Positions 1 through 8,471 of a stretch of 64,000 nt of DNA are shown here, in pieces. Positions within the stretch are counted from its first letter, which is position 1, and every line of letters begins with the position of its first letter. The stretch is taken from assembly GCA_016777125.1 (NCBI GenBank), contig JADHSC010000001.1:1-64000 (forward strand), written 5' to 3'. The translations under genes and the position numbers were made by a program. Origin of the DNA: Candidatus Poseidoniaceae archaeon. Its GTDB lineage: Archaea > Thermoplasmatota > Poseidoniia > Poseidoniales > Poseidoniaceae. Below the pieces are notes generated by a model that ran no database searches, was not told the DNA's origin, and saw nothing but the letters and a program-made list of their open reading frames with translations.

Positions 1-146
1 CCCAACTCGTAGGAGACATGGGTAGTTTCTTTGGCATGCCAGAGCAATCAACAATCAATATGGTAGTTAATGCTGGACTCATGCTTACACTTCTAGCAAT
101 GGTCATGATCGGTCTGAAAACCCATACAAAGGATCCAGGATTGTGA
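1..146 (+). CDS. C-terminal end of a type II/IV secretion F-domain (TadB/FlaJ-like) membrane protein, partial
   Basis: Only the last 47 codons are inside the window (frame starting at base 3, stop TGA at 144-146); the 5' end lies upstream. The visible tail contains a hydrophobic segment (NMVVNAGLMLTLLAMVMIGLK), which fits the last membrane helix of a T2SF/TadB-type pilus platform protein. It ends four bases before the next T2SF gene, so it is probably the first member of the TadB/TadC pair in the same operon. Family assignment rests mainly on context because the diagnostic domain is missing. Confidence 0.55.
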   Translation, partial: QLVGDMGSFFGMPEQSTINMVVNAGLMLTLLAMVMIGLKTHTKDPGL

Positions 147-150
147 TACC

Positions 151-882
151 ATGCTCTTTCGCCTACTGGAATCGTTCAATAATCAACCGATGATGCTGTT
201 CCTAGGTGTTCTTGGCTTTGCTATGCTCGGAGGAGGTATCCCCCCCATTCGAGAACGGATCCGTAGAAGAAAAATTGAGAACGCGTTGCCAAGTTTCCTT
301 GAGGCCTTATCCGATGAAGTAGGTGCTGGACTTGGTATCCAAGAGGCAATGCAACACCAAGCAAGGAGTGCACCAGCCCCACTTGGTCCATTGCTTCAAG
401 AGACATTGGAAGAAAGCCATTCAAGTTCCTTCGATGCTGCTCTATCGAGTTTTGCAACGAAAACCAGATCCTCTCAGGTTCAACGGGTAATGCATCTACT
501 TGAAACTGCTATCGAGCAAGGTGCTCCGCTTCAAGAAATTTTGATGAATTTATCAATGGATTACGAAAGACTCAATGATTTGATGAACAAGAGAGAATCT
601 GAACTTCAAGGGCGTGGCATCCTTATTGTCCTCTTCATTTGCATCGGACTCCCTGGACTTATTGGATTCCTTGTTGGATTGTTCACTCCTGGTTCAAAGG
701 GGTTCCAAATTGATGGTTTCCTCTCCACATTTAGCCTCTTCTTCGCTGTAGCAAGCGCTGTCGGCGTTGCTGTATCTGGTCGAATGCTCGGTCGAATGAG
801 AGATATAATGTGGTTTGTGCCACTCTGGATGACGATGTCCATGTTCTTCTTTTTGGGAGCAACAAAAATGATCGGTGGATGA
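151..882 (+). CDS. Type II secretion system F domain protein (TadC/FlaJ-like pilus platform)
   Basis: The 243-aa protein has an N-terminal hydrophobic segment (about residues 14-30), a cytoplasmic helical region rich in Glu and Gln (about 40-150), then two or three C-terminal membrane helices (IVLFICIGLPGLIGFLVGLF; FSLFFAVASAVGVAV; WFVPLWMTMSMFFFLGA). This is the T2SF architecture. The SFLEALSDEVGAGLGIQEAM stretch resembles the LP..L..la..l.aG.s...Al core of that family. It lies between another T2SF tail (4 bp upstream) and the secretion ATPase (9 bp downstream), so it should form the inner-membrane platform on which the ATPase acts to assemble type IV/Tad-like pili. Family is confident; which filament it builds is inferred. 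Confidence 0.85.
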   Translation: MLFRLLESFNNQPMMLFLGVLGFAMLGGGIPPIRERIRRRKIENALPSFLEALSDEVGAGLGIQEAMQHQARSAPAPLGPLLQETLEESHSSSFDAALSSFATKTRSSQVQRVMHLLETAIEQGAPLQEILMNLSMDYERLNDLMNKRESELQGRGILIVLFICIGLPGLIGFLVGLFTPGSKGFQIDGFLSTFSLFFAVASAVGVAVSGRMLGRMRDIMWFVPLWMTMSMFFFLGATKMIGG

Positions 883-891
883 GGTGAACTT

Positions 892-2136
892 ATGTCAGAA
901 CAAATTTTAGAACAATACGGTAATGTAACAATCTATACAGAAGCAAATCATCCCTCTCCAATCTATCATGTCGAAGGATCGGTTGCACCGAACCCCCATG
1001 GGGATCTTGCAGTTCTTTTCGAAGATGATAATTTGGAAGAAGTGATGTATAACGGCGGAACACAATGTGTCAAAGTTGCTCATCGAGAACATGGCATGTG
1101 CCGCACAAATGTATGGATTAATGATGAAGCAGGAATGCAAATTGCAAAAAATATTGCTGGTTTCACAAATGTCCCACTCGGAGATGGGCCTGGGATGGTA
1201 CCTATCTTTGACGGTCGCCTTCCAGATGGATCCCGTGTTAACGGAACGATTCCACCAGTTTCACCAGACGGACCAACACTCACAATTCGTAAGTTCAAGG
1301 AAGATCCACTCACAATGATTGACCTTGTTAAATTCGGGACTGTCAATTCTAGACTTGCTGCCATGATGTGGGTTTGGATTGAAGGGCTCGATAGCCGTCC
1401 TGCAAACTTCGTTATTGCAGGAGGTACTGGTTCAGGTAAAACTACGACTTTGAATTGTCTTGGAATGTACATCCCATGGAGTCGCCGTCTCCTTACTGTT
1501 GAAGATACTGCGGAATTACAAGTCTATCACGACCACTGGCTCCGTATGGAAACCCGCAGAGAACGTCCTGATGGAACACCTGAAGTTGACATGAATGACT
1601 GTTTGAAATCAAGCCTACGTATGAGACCTGACAGAATTATTGTTGGGGAAGTCCGTGGACCTGAATGCGCTACGCTCCTGACTGCAATGAATACTGGTCA
1701 CGATGGTTCCTTCGGAAGCCTTCACGCAAATACTGCTCAAGAAACTGTAACCAGAATGATCAATCCGCCAATGAATGTACCTCCGATTATGCTTACAGGT
1801 CTCGACTTGATCATCATCCAAGCACGACTCCATGTTAATGGAAAAACTGCACGTAAGATTACAGAAGTTGCTGAAATTGCAGGTATGGAAGGTTCAAAGC
1901 CTCGTCTCAATACTATCTGGAAGTATAACGCTCATACAGATCAAATCGAAGAAACAGGCATTCCTTCCAATCTCAGAGAAGTCATTTGTAGAGCAGCAGG
2001 CGTTACTCCCGATGTTTTCGAGAAGCACGTGAATCAACGACAGCAAATCATTGAAGATTTAGTTGCTCGTGGAATCTCCGATATTCAATCTGTTACAACT
2101 GTCGTACAGAACTTCTATGCTCAGAACAATCATTGA
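892..2136 (+). CDS. Type II/IV secretion system ATPase, CpaF/TadA-like
   Basis: A 414-aa VirB11/CpaF-family assembly ATPase. Walker A is GGTGSGKTTT. The Asp/Glu-box region is VEDTAELQ, the Walker B-like segment is RPDRIIVGEVRG, and the His-box region is TGHDGSFGSLHANT. These closely match the CpaF signature (LRMRPDRIIVGEVRG..A..LL.AMNTGHDGS...HAN). The N-terminal ~130 residues form the usual sensor domain. An SD-like GAGGTGA lies just upstream of the ATG. It is the third gene of the pilus operon after two T2SF proteins and probably powers pilus extension from the cytoplasmic face. The 3' end overlaps the convergent SAP-repeat gene by 7 bp. Confidence 0.93.
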   Translation: MSEQILEQYGNVTIYTEANHPSPIYHVEGSVAPNPHGDLAVLFEDDNLEEVMYNGGTQCVKVAHREHGMCRTNVWINDEAGMQIAKNIAGFTNVPLGDGPGMVPIFDGRLPDGSRVNGTIPPVSPDGPTLTIRKFKEDPLTMIDLVKFGTVNSRLAAMMWVWIEGLDSRPANFVIAGGTGSGKTTTLNCLGMYIPWSRRLLTVEDTAELQVYHDHWLRMETRRERPDGTPEVDMNDCLKSSLRMRPDRIIVGEVRGPECATLLTAMNTGHDGSFGSLHANTAQETVTRMINPPMNVPPIMLTGLDLIIIQARLHVNGKTARKITEVAEIAGMEGSKPRLNTIWKYNAHTDQIEETGIPSNLREVICRAAGVTPDVFEKHVNQRQQIIEDLVARGISDIQSVTTVVQNFYAQNNH

Positions 2137-3995
2137 TTGTCTTGAAGCCTAAGTCTTGCTAGCAAAGCATCGACTCTGTCAATCTTTCCACGCACATGAC
2201 CGACACGGTCTGAAGCATCTGCAACAGAATCTGCAAGTTCCAGTTCAGGTTCCTCTTCCTCAACCTGTTTTGGTTTGAAGGTGGCTGCTAAGGCTCTCAA
2301 CTCAGCAACAATGGCATCGACTTGATCGTCACTGACAAGAATTCCAGGTGCTAGCCGCGGAATTTGGTTAGGCGTAAGATATCCTAATTCAGTTCCAATA
2401 ATTCCTGCGCATGCAAGGACTCTAGGGCGTAATTCACTGGTATTAACGAGATATCCTTTTGACTCTAAGAAACGAATAATCAGACTTTGTTGTCCTTCAG
2501 AAAAGTCGCCTTCACTGGATTCAAGTACAGTCTCAACAAGGGATTCAAAGGAACCAAGATTTCTCTCAAGTCGCTCAATCGTTCGACGACTTTCGTCTGG
2601 AAGATGAATTGCTCCATGATAGAGAATTCTCAACAAGCGATTCTTTCGAGCTGCAACAGGATCTTGTAATTCTTCGGCCTCACTGATTTCAAGATGTAAA
2701 TCAAACAAAGCATGAAGTCGGCCAGATACAGCAGGGCTTCTCAAATCCAAGCCTTTGGAACGAGCTTCTTCTTCAAATTCCATTCGTGCCTGAACTAAAT
2801 TCCCTTTCTGTCCAGCTACAATTTCTGGGATCCGTTCTCTCAAATGAGGGCGTATTTGTTCAAACATTCGAATTGCTTCACGTTCCGACCAAGAACCTGG
2901 CTTGGTTGAAAGTGCATTTTGCTCTTGTTCAGAACGGTATGCTACTTCCATGATTATGGTTCGGATTGCATCTTGAACACGTTGCATCTCAACAGAGAAC
3001 CCATGCGTTGTAAGACCTGATATGAAGGCACTCATATCTTCCATGTCAGTGGTGCTGCCAACAAGGAGATAATCGCGTGCTGCTGCTTCAACTTCAGCCC
3101 TTCGAGCATTGATTTCCAAAAGAGCTGCCTCTTCTTCCAATGTTGGTTCTTCAAGAGGTATTTCTTGCAGCATTGGTGGGACGTCTTTAACCTCGGGGAG
3201 AGGCGCCAGAGATTGAAGAGATTCATCTATAGATGCTGCAATGTCAGCAAGAGAAGCATCTAGTCCTTCATCTTCCATTTCTCCAATGAGTTCAGACTCT
3301 TGTTCGAAGGTCCAGCCTTCTGGATTTTGTTCAGTGAACGTTTCGACTCTCGCCTCAATTGTTGTTACTTGAGAACTGGCTTCATCGTCTTCTGACGGCG
3401 ATGGAATCTTTATTGTGGGGCCGTTCTTTTTCAGCGAACGTTTGATTGTACCCCAGTTTTTGTGTTGGGCAGAGAGAACACCTGCAACACGAATTAACAA
3501 TGTTTGTCGATTTCCTGAGCGCGGTAGTTCCAATGCCTTACAGAGTGAATGGAGATCTTCCTTGGATAATTTCTCGAGTTTATCTTCTCTTAGTTGCTTT
3601 GGATCGTGATTCAAATGAAGGTACAAACGCTGTCTTCGTGTTCGAAGTGAACCTGTTTTCTTTATTCCAAAGACTCCAAGTAAATCACCTAAGTCACTGT
3701 TTAGAATTACCCGTAGCCCATCGATTGTGAGGTCCCAATCCGAAAGAATCAGATCACGAATGAGTTGTGCACGAAGAAATTCAACGGAACCATTCTTTGC
3801 TAACCCATATGCTGAAGCAATTTCCTTTAGGTCTTCAAGACGGGCCTGATAGAGTTCAGACAAGAGACTTGAACGATCACTCATAAGGGCACCTAAGCCT
3901 CGTTGTTCCCTTACAGTATATGTGGTTTCGCTGTCAAGACATGCTAAATCGTTCGGTTTCGAAGGATGAATAAGTTGTTCAACATCGTATTTCAA
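2130..3995 (-). CDS. SAP-motif-repeat protein of unknown function
   Basis: A 621-aa soluble protein with no signal peptide or membrane segment. The N-terminal ~180 residues contain three segments resembling SAP helix-extended-helix motifs: LEDLKEIASAYGLAKNGSVEFLRAQLI; LRVILNSDLGDLLGVFGIKKTGS; LEKLSKEDLHSLCKALELPRSGNRQTLLIRV. SAP motifs usually bind DNA. They are followed by an acidic linker and a long helical Glu/Arg-rich region. The longest ORF uses TTG at 3995; an internal ATG at 3884 (MSDRSSLLSELY) is an alternative start just before the first repeat. It converges with the pilus ATPase. Function is unknown; a nucleoid or DNA-associated role is only suggested by the SAP-like repeats. Confidence 0.7.
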   Translation of the reverse strand: MKYDVEQLIHPSKPNDLACLDSETTYTVREQRGLGALMSDRSSLLSELYQARLEDLKEIASAYGLAKNGSVEFLRAQLIRDLILSDWDLTIDGLRVILNSDLGDLLGVFGIKKTGSLRTRRQRLYLHLNHDPKQLREDKLEKLSKEDLHSLCKALELPRSGNRQTLLIRVAGVLSAQHKNWGTIKRSLKKNGPTIKIPSPSEDDEASSQVTTIEARVETFTEQNPEGWTFEQESELIGEMEDEGLDASLADIAASIDESLQSLAPLPEVKDVPPMLQEIPLEEPTLEEEAALLEINARRAEVEAAARDYLLVGSTTDMEDMSAFISGLTTHGFSVEMQRVQDAIRTIIMEVAYRSEQEQNALSTKPGSWSEREAIRMFEQIRPHLRERIPEIVAGQKGNLVQARMEFEEEARSKGLDLRSPAVSGRLHALFDLHLEISEAEELQDPVAARKNRLLRILYHGAIHLPDESRRTIERLERNLGSFESLVETVLESSEGDFSEGQQSLIIRFLESKGYLVNTSELRPRVLACAGIIGTELGYLTPNQIPRLAPGILVSDDQVDAIVAELRALAATFKPKQVEEEEPELELADSVADASDRVGHVRGKIDRVDALLARLRLQDNQ

Positions 3996-4062
3996 TCAAA
4001 GAAAGAAGAAAATTGGCTAAACCTTCAAACACGTTCGACTCACAGGACGGGTTGGTGAATCC

Positions 4063-4680
4063 ATGTCAAGTGCAGAAAAGACAGCCCGTTCTATGCTGAA
4101 ACAAGCGCATGAATTAGGCAATACACTTCGCGATATTGTTCGAAGAGATCTCGCTGATGAATCCAGGCGTTTCAACGATACTCTCAGTGAGCGGATTCAG
4201 TTGGCAAGTGAAGCGATTGTACAGGCGGTCAAGGCTAAAGAAGCGATTGCTGCGGGTGCATCTTCACTTAGCTCACGCTTAGATAAGGCCTATAGGAAAT
4301 ATTCCAAAAACAATAATCTCGAAGAATTTAGAACTATTCTCCGCGATTCATTGCACGAGATTCACCAACTGCGAGAACAACATGAAACAGTTGCCCAATC
4401 TATGAGAGAAGCACAAACTCCAAGCAGAAGTGCAGTTGAAATCGTTGAACGCTTTGCTGTCGAACTTCAACGTGCAGCAGGTTCTTGGGAAGCAACGAGT
4501 CGAGAAATCGATGAAATTATTGGTAACCTATGCGACCCAAATCCGGCTGTTTCCTTAGTGGATTTAGAAAAATACCTTCTCGACAATGGCTTTGAAGTAA
4601 TTCTTGCAGGGGAAAACCGAACTCCTGAATCAATTGAACAAGCTCGTAAAGAACTCGGTCATTCAGATTCATCTGAATGA
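4063..4680 (+). CDS. Predicted coiled-coil protein, function unknown
   Basis: 205 aa, almost entirely predicted helical with heptad-like stretches (for example LRDIVRRDLADESRRFNDTLSERIQLASEAIVQAVKAKEAI and LRDSLHEIHQLREQHETVAQSMREAQ). There is no cysteine cluster, catalytic motif, signal peptide or membrane segment. It is transcribed divergently from the SAP-repeat gene, and its 3' end overlaps the convergent HMBS-like gene by 22 bp. The ATG at 4063 lacks a strong SD. I do not recognise a family; the composition suggests a structural or partner-binding helical bundle. Confidence 0.6.
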   Translation: MSSAEKTARSMLKQAHELGNTLRDIVRRDLADESRRFNDTLSERIQLASEAIVQAVKAKEAIAAGASSLSSRLDKAYRKYSKNNNLEEFRTILRDSLHEIHQLREQHETVAQSMREAQTPSRSAVEIVERFAVELQRAAGSWEATSREIDEIIGNLCDPNPAVSLVDLEKYLLDNGFEVILAGENRTPESIEQARKELGHSDSSE

Positions 4681-5741
4681 AGATTCATCATTGCTGGGCG
4701 TTCTTCGTGGAACTCATCTGGTAAGCCGTAGATACGTCTGTTTGTGGCTTCATGCGGAGACGTAAGTGCCGAGAGCATATTCCCCCATTCTTGTAAGAGA
4801 TTGATCATTGAGATACGATGGCCGTCGACTTGGCCTACACGCTCAGCAGAAGCACTGACTCGGCCATCAATACCTAATGTCTCGATTCGCATCTCAAGTC
4901 GCTTAGCTGCGTTTTTAACATTAGATTCTGGATCAATCATCGCTTCCATTGTCCAATCATCGTTGATTCTTTTTGCTTCTCGAAGGATAGTCCCTACCCC
5001 TCTCTGCTCGACATGCACACCTGTAATCGATACAAGATGGCTCGGGATACTTTCCAGAATTTTCGATTCAATTCGATATGATAATTCAGAAGAAGGATCA
5101 ATGATATGCTCTAATCGCATCTTAGGGAAACCAACTCTTCCAACAAGAAGTGTGAATCCATCAAGTGGTGGAGGGATAAATCGTGCACGTTCAGGCGAAC
5201 CCCGTTGGAGCCCAAGAGTATGACGCCTTGTCCTTGACGTGAGGAGATTATACTGCGAACGCTTCACAACATATCCATCGATTTCGCCCTCTATTCTGAG
5301 ACGTTCCATAGCCTCGATTTCTTCGCGACTTCCAGGGACACAATCTCCAAGATTGATTTCAACCGATGTTTGTAGCACTATATCTCGTCGCAGCCTCATT
5401 AGCTGTCGACGAAGAAGTTCATGATCACAGAAAATGAGAGCATTTTTTACCAAATATTCTGGCTTATCTTCGCTGACCATGACCCATGTAGGCTCTCTAC
5501 GTGGTAAAAGACCAATAATTGAGAACTCGGAAGAACGGTGTTGATTCCAATCCGTTGGACTCATGGCAACAACATCACCTAAACCATTGGAAAGAATGGA
5601 AAGAGCGTCTTGAATGGTCGGAGTTTGTTTCAAAACCGCATCAAAGGTTCTACTCCGTTGCTCGAGAGTTTTTTCAATTTGCAGGCGTACTCCATCGCCA
5701 TGCGATGTAGTGGATAGAAACACTAATCGTTCGTTTTCCAA
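4659..5741 (-). CDS. Hydroxymethylbilane synthase-like protein with degenerate active site
   Basis: 360 aa. Weak but colinear similarity to porphobilinogen deaminase (HemC). GLGDVVAMSPTDW stands where the family has DIAVHSMKDVP, so the catalytic Asp is kept but the Lys is lost. IIGLLPRREPTWVMV matches the L..I..REDPRDA.V strand. ALIFCDHELLRRQ keeps the paired arginines of GTSSLRR. EGEIDGYVVKRSQYN matches G.YDAIILA.AG. The C-terminal region has SHLVSITGV where the dipyrromethane-anchoring Cys (GGC) is expected, so covalent cofactor attachment looks impossible. The C-terminal ~100 residues are longer than usual. No other tetrapyrrole gene is adjacent. Similarity is from memory of the family; a repurposed ligand-binding paralogue is as likely as an enzyme. 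Confidence 0.45.
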   Translation of the reverse strand: MENERLVFLSTTSHGDGVRLQIEKTLEQRSRTFDAVLKQTPTIQDALSILSNGLGDVVAMSPTDWNQHRSSEFSIIGLLPRREPTWVMVSEDKPEYLVKNALIFCDHELLRRQLMRLRRDIVLQTSVEINLGDCVPGSREEIEAMERLRIEGEIDGYVVKRSQYNLLTSRTRRHTLGLQRGSPERARFIPPPLDGFTLLVGRVGFPKMRLEHIIDPSSELSYRIESKILESIPSHLVSITGVHVEQRGVGTILREAKRINDDWTMEAMIDPESNVKNAAKRLEMRIETLGIDGRVSASAERVGQVDGHRISMINLLQEWGNMLSALTSPHEATNRRIYGLPDEFHEERPAMMNLHSDESE

Positions 5742-5825
5742 AGTCTCACCTCGGCCGAAACACAGGTCTCAGCGTTTTATGGGCAGAGACCACTCGTTAA
5801 GAAGGACACCCTTGTGGAGGTTAAT

Positions 5826-6809
5826 GTGCAAGCCATTAGCGAAGCGGAACTGAACCGCCTTGAAACCTTGCGTGAGCAAGTCAATCAAGCGCTTCATTTA
5901 ATGATTGAAAAGGAACTCCAAAACGGGGCAGGAGAGGTTGCTGAACTTGCTGGAGAGATGCTCTTATCCGGCGGAAAAAGACTACGCCCATTGCTTGCAA
6001 TTATCGCCTATGAAGTTGCAGGTGGCGAGAATATTGACGAAATAATGGATTTAGCTCTGTCTTTCGAATTCATTCATACTGCAACGCTTGTTCATGACGA
6101 CATCAATGATGCTGCAAAACAACGACGTGGAATTACAACTCTGCATGAACGTGCAGGACAAGCAAAAGCGATCATTGCTGGAGATTGGTTGTTCGTACAC
6201 GGGTTTGGACTTGGTGGATTGTACACGAAATCAATTATTGATCTCGTAACAACTTGTTGTGCAAACATCGCAATCTCTGAGTTCATGCAACTTGATCATG
6301 TCCTCAACCTCTCAACATCACCAGAAGATTACTTGCAAATCGTACGTGGTAAAACTGCAGGGCCATTTGCAGCGGGTTGTGAAGCTGCTGCAATCGTTGC
6401 AGGGGCGAATCAGGCGGATGCTGAAGCACTGGGACGTTTTGGGATGGAATTAGGAATCGCATTCCAGCTGATGGATGATCTTCTTGACTTACAAGGCGAT
6501 GAACGAATGGGTAAACCACGAGGTGCTGATGTAATCGAAGGAAAGATGACACTTCCTTTGATCCACGCTTTGACGCTTCTGCATGGAGAGAAAAGAAAGA
6601 ACCTCTCAACTATTCTTCAACAGTTTACAGATAAGAATTGGGATGAACTAATGGGCTTACTCGAAACCTCTGACTCGCTTGGTTATTCTCAATTACTCGT
6701 AAGAACCCATCTTGAACGAGCTACGCTTGAACTCCAGCGATTCCCAGACTCGCTCTCTAAATCCCTTCTTATGCGGATTGTTGAACATGTCCATCAGCGA
6801 CATATGTGA
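5826..6809 (+). CDS. idsA: Geranylgeranyl/polyprenyl diphosphate synthase
   Basis: A trans-isoprenyl diphosphate synthase that condenses IPP with allylic diphosphates to give the C20 (or longer) chains of archaeal ether lipids and carotenoids. SGGKRLRPLL is the conserved IPP-binding region. LVHDDINDAAKQRRG is the first Asp-rich motif (DDxxD) and FQLMDDLLDLQGD the second. About 327 aa, normal length. I chose GTG at 5826 because GGAGGT lies 4 nt upstream; the longer ORF from GTG at 5814 would begin before that SD. It is followed 9 bp later by geranylgeranyl reductase, forming an archaeal lipid pair. It may also feed the two squalene/phytoene synthases at 38.9-41.4 kb. Confidence 0.93.
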   Translation: MQAISEAELNRLETLREQVNQALHLMIEKELQNGAGEVAELAGEMLLSGGKRLRPLLAIIAYEVAGGENIDEIMDLALSFEFIHTATLVHDDINDAAKQRRGITTLHERAGQAKAIIAGDWLFVHGFGLGGLYTKSIIDLVTTCCANIAISEFMQLDHVLNLSTSPEDYLQIVRGKTAGPFAAGCEAAAIVAGANQADAEALGRFGMELGIAFQLMDDLLDLQGDERMGKPRGADVIEGKMTLPLIHALTLLHGEKRKNLSTILQQFTDKNWDELMGLLETSDSLGYSQLLVRTHLERATLELQRFPDSLSKSLLMRIVEHVHQRHM

Positions 6810-6818
6810 GGTGAAGAC

Positions 6819-7919
6819 TTGACTGAATCGTTTGACCGTGATGTGATTGTTATCGGCGGTGGACCCGCTGGAAGTACAGTTGCTCGATACGCTGCAGAAG
6901 GTGGAGCAAACGTATTGGTCATCGATCGAAGAGACCCTATTGGAACACCACTACAATGCGGAGAATTAGTTCCTACGAATGATGAAATGAGGCGACTTTG
7001 CCCCGATGTTCCTGATATGGATGATCTATTCCAAACTCCAAAGGAAGCGATATCTCGTCATTCATCAAAGATGCATTTGGTACCTCCGTCTGGCAAACCA
7101 TTGAAGTTTGATTTTGATGGTTATGTCCTAAATCGTGTTGCTCACGATGAAAACCTAGTCGAATTAGCAAAACAATCCGGAGCAGATTATCTAATCGATT
7201 CAATGGTTGAGAAGGTTGAAGGAAATCAAGTTCTCCTGAAAAATGGCGATTCTTACAGTGCCAAAGTAATAGTCGATGCTGGTGGCCACAATGGTCCATT
7301 AAGAAGAGATTATTGGAATGAAAAATCTGTAAAGATACCGGTTAAGTTTGTATTGATGGACGGGGATTTTGGAGAAGCTGTAGAACTTCACTTCGGCTCG
7401 ATGGCACCAGGGGGCTATGCTTGGATGTTCCCCAAATCAAAAGGTGCTAACATTGGACTTGGTATTCAACGAAGTTTTGCTAAAGGCCGGAATCTTAACC
7501 AATATACCGATGATTTTGTTTCAAAATACGAAGGAGAAATCTCGTTTACTGGGGCTGGCTCGTTACCGATGTCTGGCACACTCAAGAAGTTTGTAAAAGG
7601 GAATTACATGCTCGTGGGTGACGCTGCAGGCATGGTTTTGCCTTCAAACGGAGCAGGTATAACCATTGCAATGATTGGTGGTCGAATCGCTGGTCAAGTG
7701 ATCTCTGAACATCTATCAAGTGGTATTCCTTTAGAAGAATACGAGAAGCGTTGGAAAAAGCAAATGGGTAAAGTGATGCGTAATTCAAAGCGTTCTTTCA
7801 AAATGGGAAGCATGCTATTCAGACTTCCAGATTGGATTCTAAATTTATTGTTTAATCGGCTGACTAAGAACATCATTTGGCGAGCAGTAACTTGTCGCAG
7901 AATGCTTTGGGTCTTGTAA
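6819..7919 (+). CDS. Digeranylgeranylglycerophospholipid reductase (geranylgeranyl reductase family)
   Basis: FAD-dependent reductase that saturates the isoprenoid chains of archaeal membrane lipids. The N-terminal dinucleotide-binding motif is VIVIGGGPAGSTVARYAAEGGANVLVIDRR (residues ~9-38), followed by the family PLQCGE segment. The second FAD motif is GNYMLVGDAAGMVLPSNGAGI near residue 270. The 366-aa length is slightly short for the family but includes the C-terminal helical part. The start is TTG, supported by GAGGTGA 5 nt upstream. It sits directly downstream of GGPP synthase, consistent with a lipid-biosynthesis operon. The electron donor is not identifiable here. Confidence 0.9.
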   Translation: MTESFDRDVIVIGGGPAGSTVARYAAEGGANVLVIDRRDPIGTPLQCGELVPTNDEMRRLCPDVPDMDDLFQTPKEAISRHSSKMHLVPPSGKPLKFDFDGYVLNRVAHDENLVELAKQSGADYLIDSMVEKVEGNQVLLKNGDSYSAKVIVDAGGHNGPLRRDYWNEKSVKIPVKFVLMDGDFGEAVELHFGSMAPGGYAWMFPKSKGANIGLGIQRSFAKGRNLNQYTDDFVSKYEGEISFTGAGSLPMSGTLKKFVKGNYMLVGDAAGMVLPSNGAGITIAMIGGRIAGQVISEHLSSGIPLEEYEKRWKKQMGKVMRNSKRSFKMGSMLFRLPDWILNLLFNRLTKNIIWRAVTCRRMLWVL

Positions 7920-7979
7920 GAACGACATTTTGTTCCCAACCATCGGTGTGTTCAAGTCTTATCAGCATCTGCAAAGGTC

Positions 7980-8471
7980 ATGGCGAACCTACGCAGTGAT
8001 GAAGAGGCAGTGAGCCCTGTCATCGCCACGGTGCTCCTTCTCGCCATAACCGTCATGCTTTCTGGAATGGTATTCGTCCTTATGCAGGGTGCTCTTGAAA
8101 CAGGTGAAAAGGCTCCACCACAAATGACTGTAAGTGTTCGATCTCTCGACAACGGGTATCATGTCATCAGAATCACAACACTCGATCAAACACTTGATCC
8201 CGGTCGAATTTCATTCAGTTTAGATGAGCAAAACAATGCCAATGGAACTGAATTCACAGGTTTTGTTGATGATTCTGATGTCTATTCAGTAATCGGTTCG
8301 AACGTCTCATTCCATGACCGGGATGCGAGTTATTCAATATCAGCAGGAGATTACTTTGTCATTAATTCAAGAGAGATAGGTACAGATGTAGGCGACTGGG
8401 GCTTTACACTTCTTGACCAAGAGTTGCAATATGTGTTAGTGCGTATTGATTTACCACCAATGCAATCTTGA
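7980..8471 (+). CDS. Archaeal type IV pilin-like protein
   Basis: 163 aa. The N-terminus MANLRSDEEAVSPVIATVLLLAITVMLSGMVFVLM is the archaeal Pilin_N pattern: a short charged leader, then A-V-S-P-V-I-A-T-V-L-L-L, where prepilin peptidase normally cleaves before or at the hydrophobic H-domain. The rest is a soluble beta-rich domain (TVSVRSLDNGYHVIRITTLDQ) likely exposed on the filament or cell surface. It is separated from the Tad-like operon at the window start by ~5.8 kb, so it may be a minor pilin or adhesin built by that machine. It abuts the convergent LON-domain gene. Confidence 0.88.
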   Translation: MANLRSDEEAVSPVIATVLLLAITVMLSGMVFVLMQGALETGEKAPPQMTVSVRSLDNGYHVIRITTLDQTLDPGRISFSLDEQNNANGTEFTGFVDDSDVYSVIGSNVSFHDRDASYSISAGDYFVINSREIGTDVGDWGFTLLDQELQYVLVRIDLPPMQS

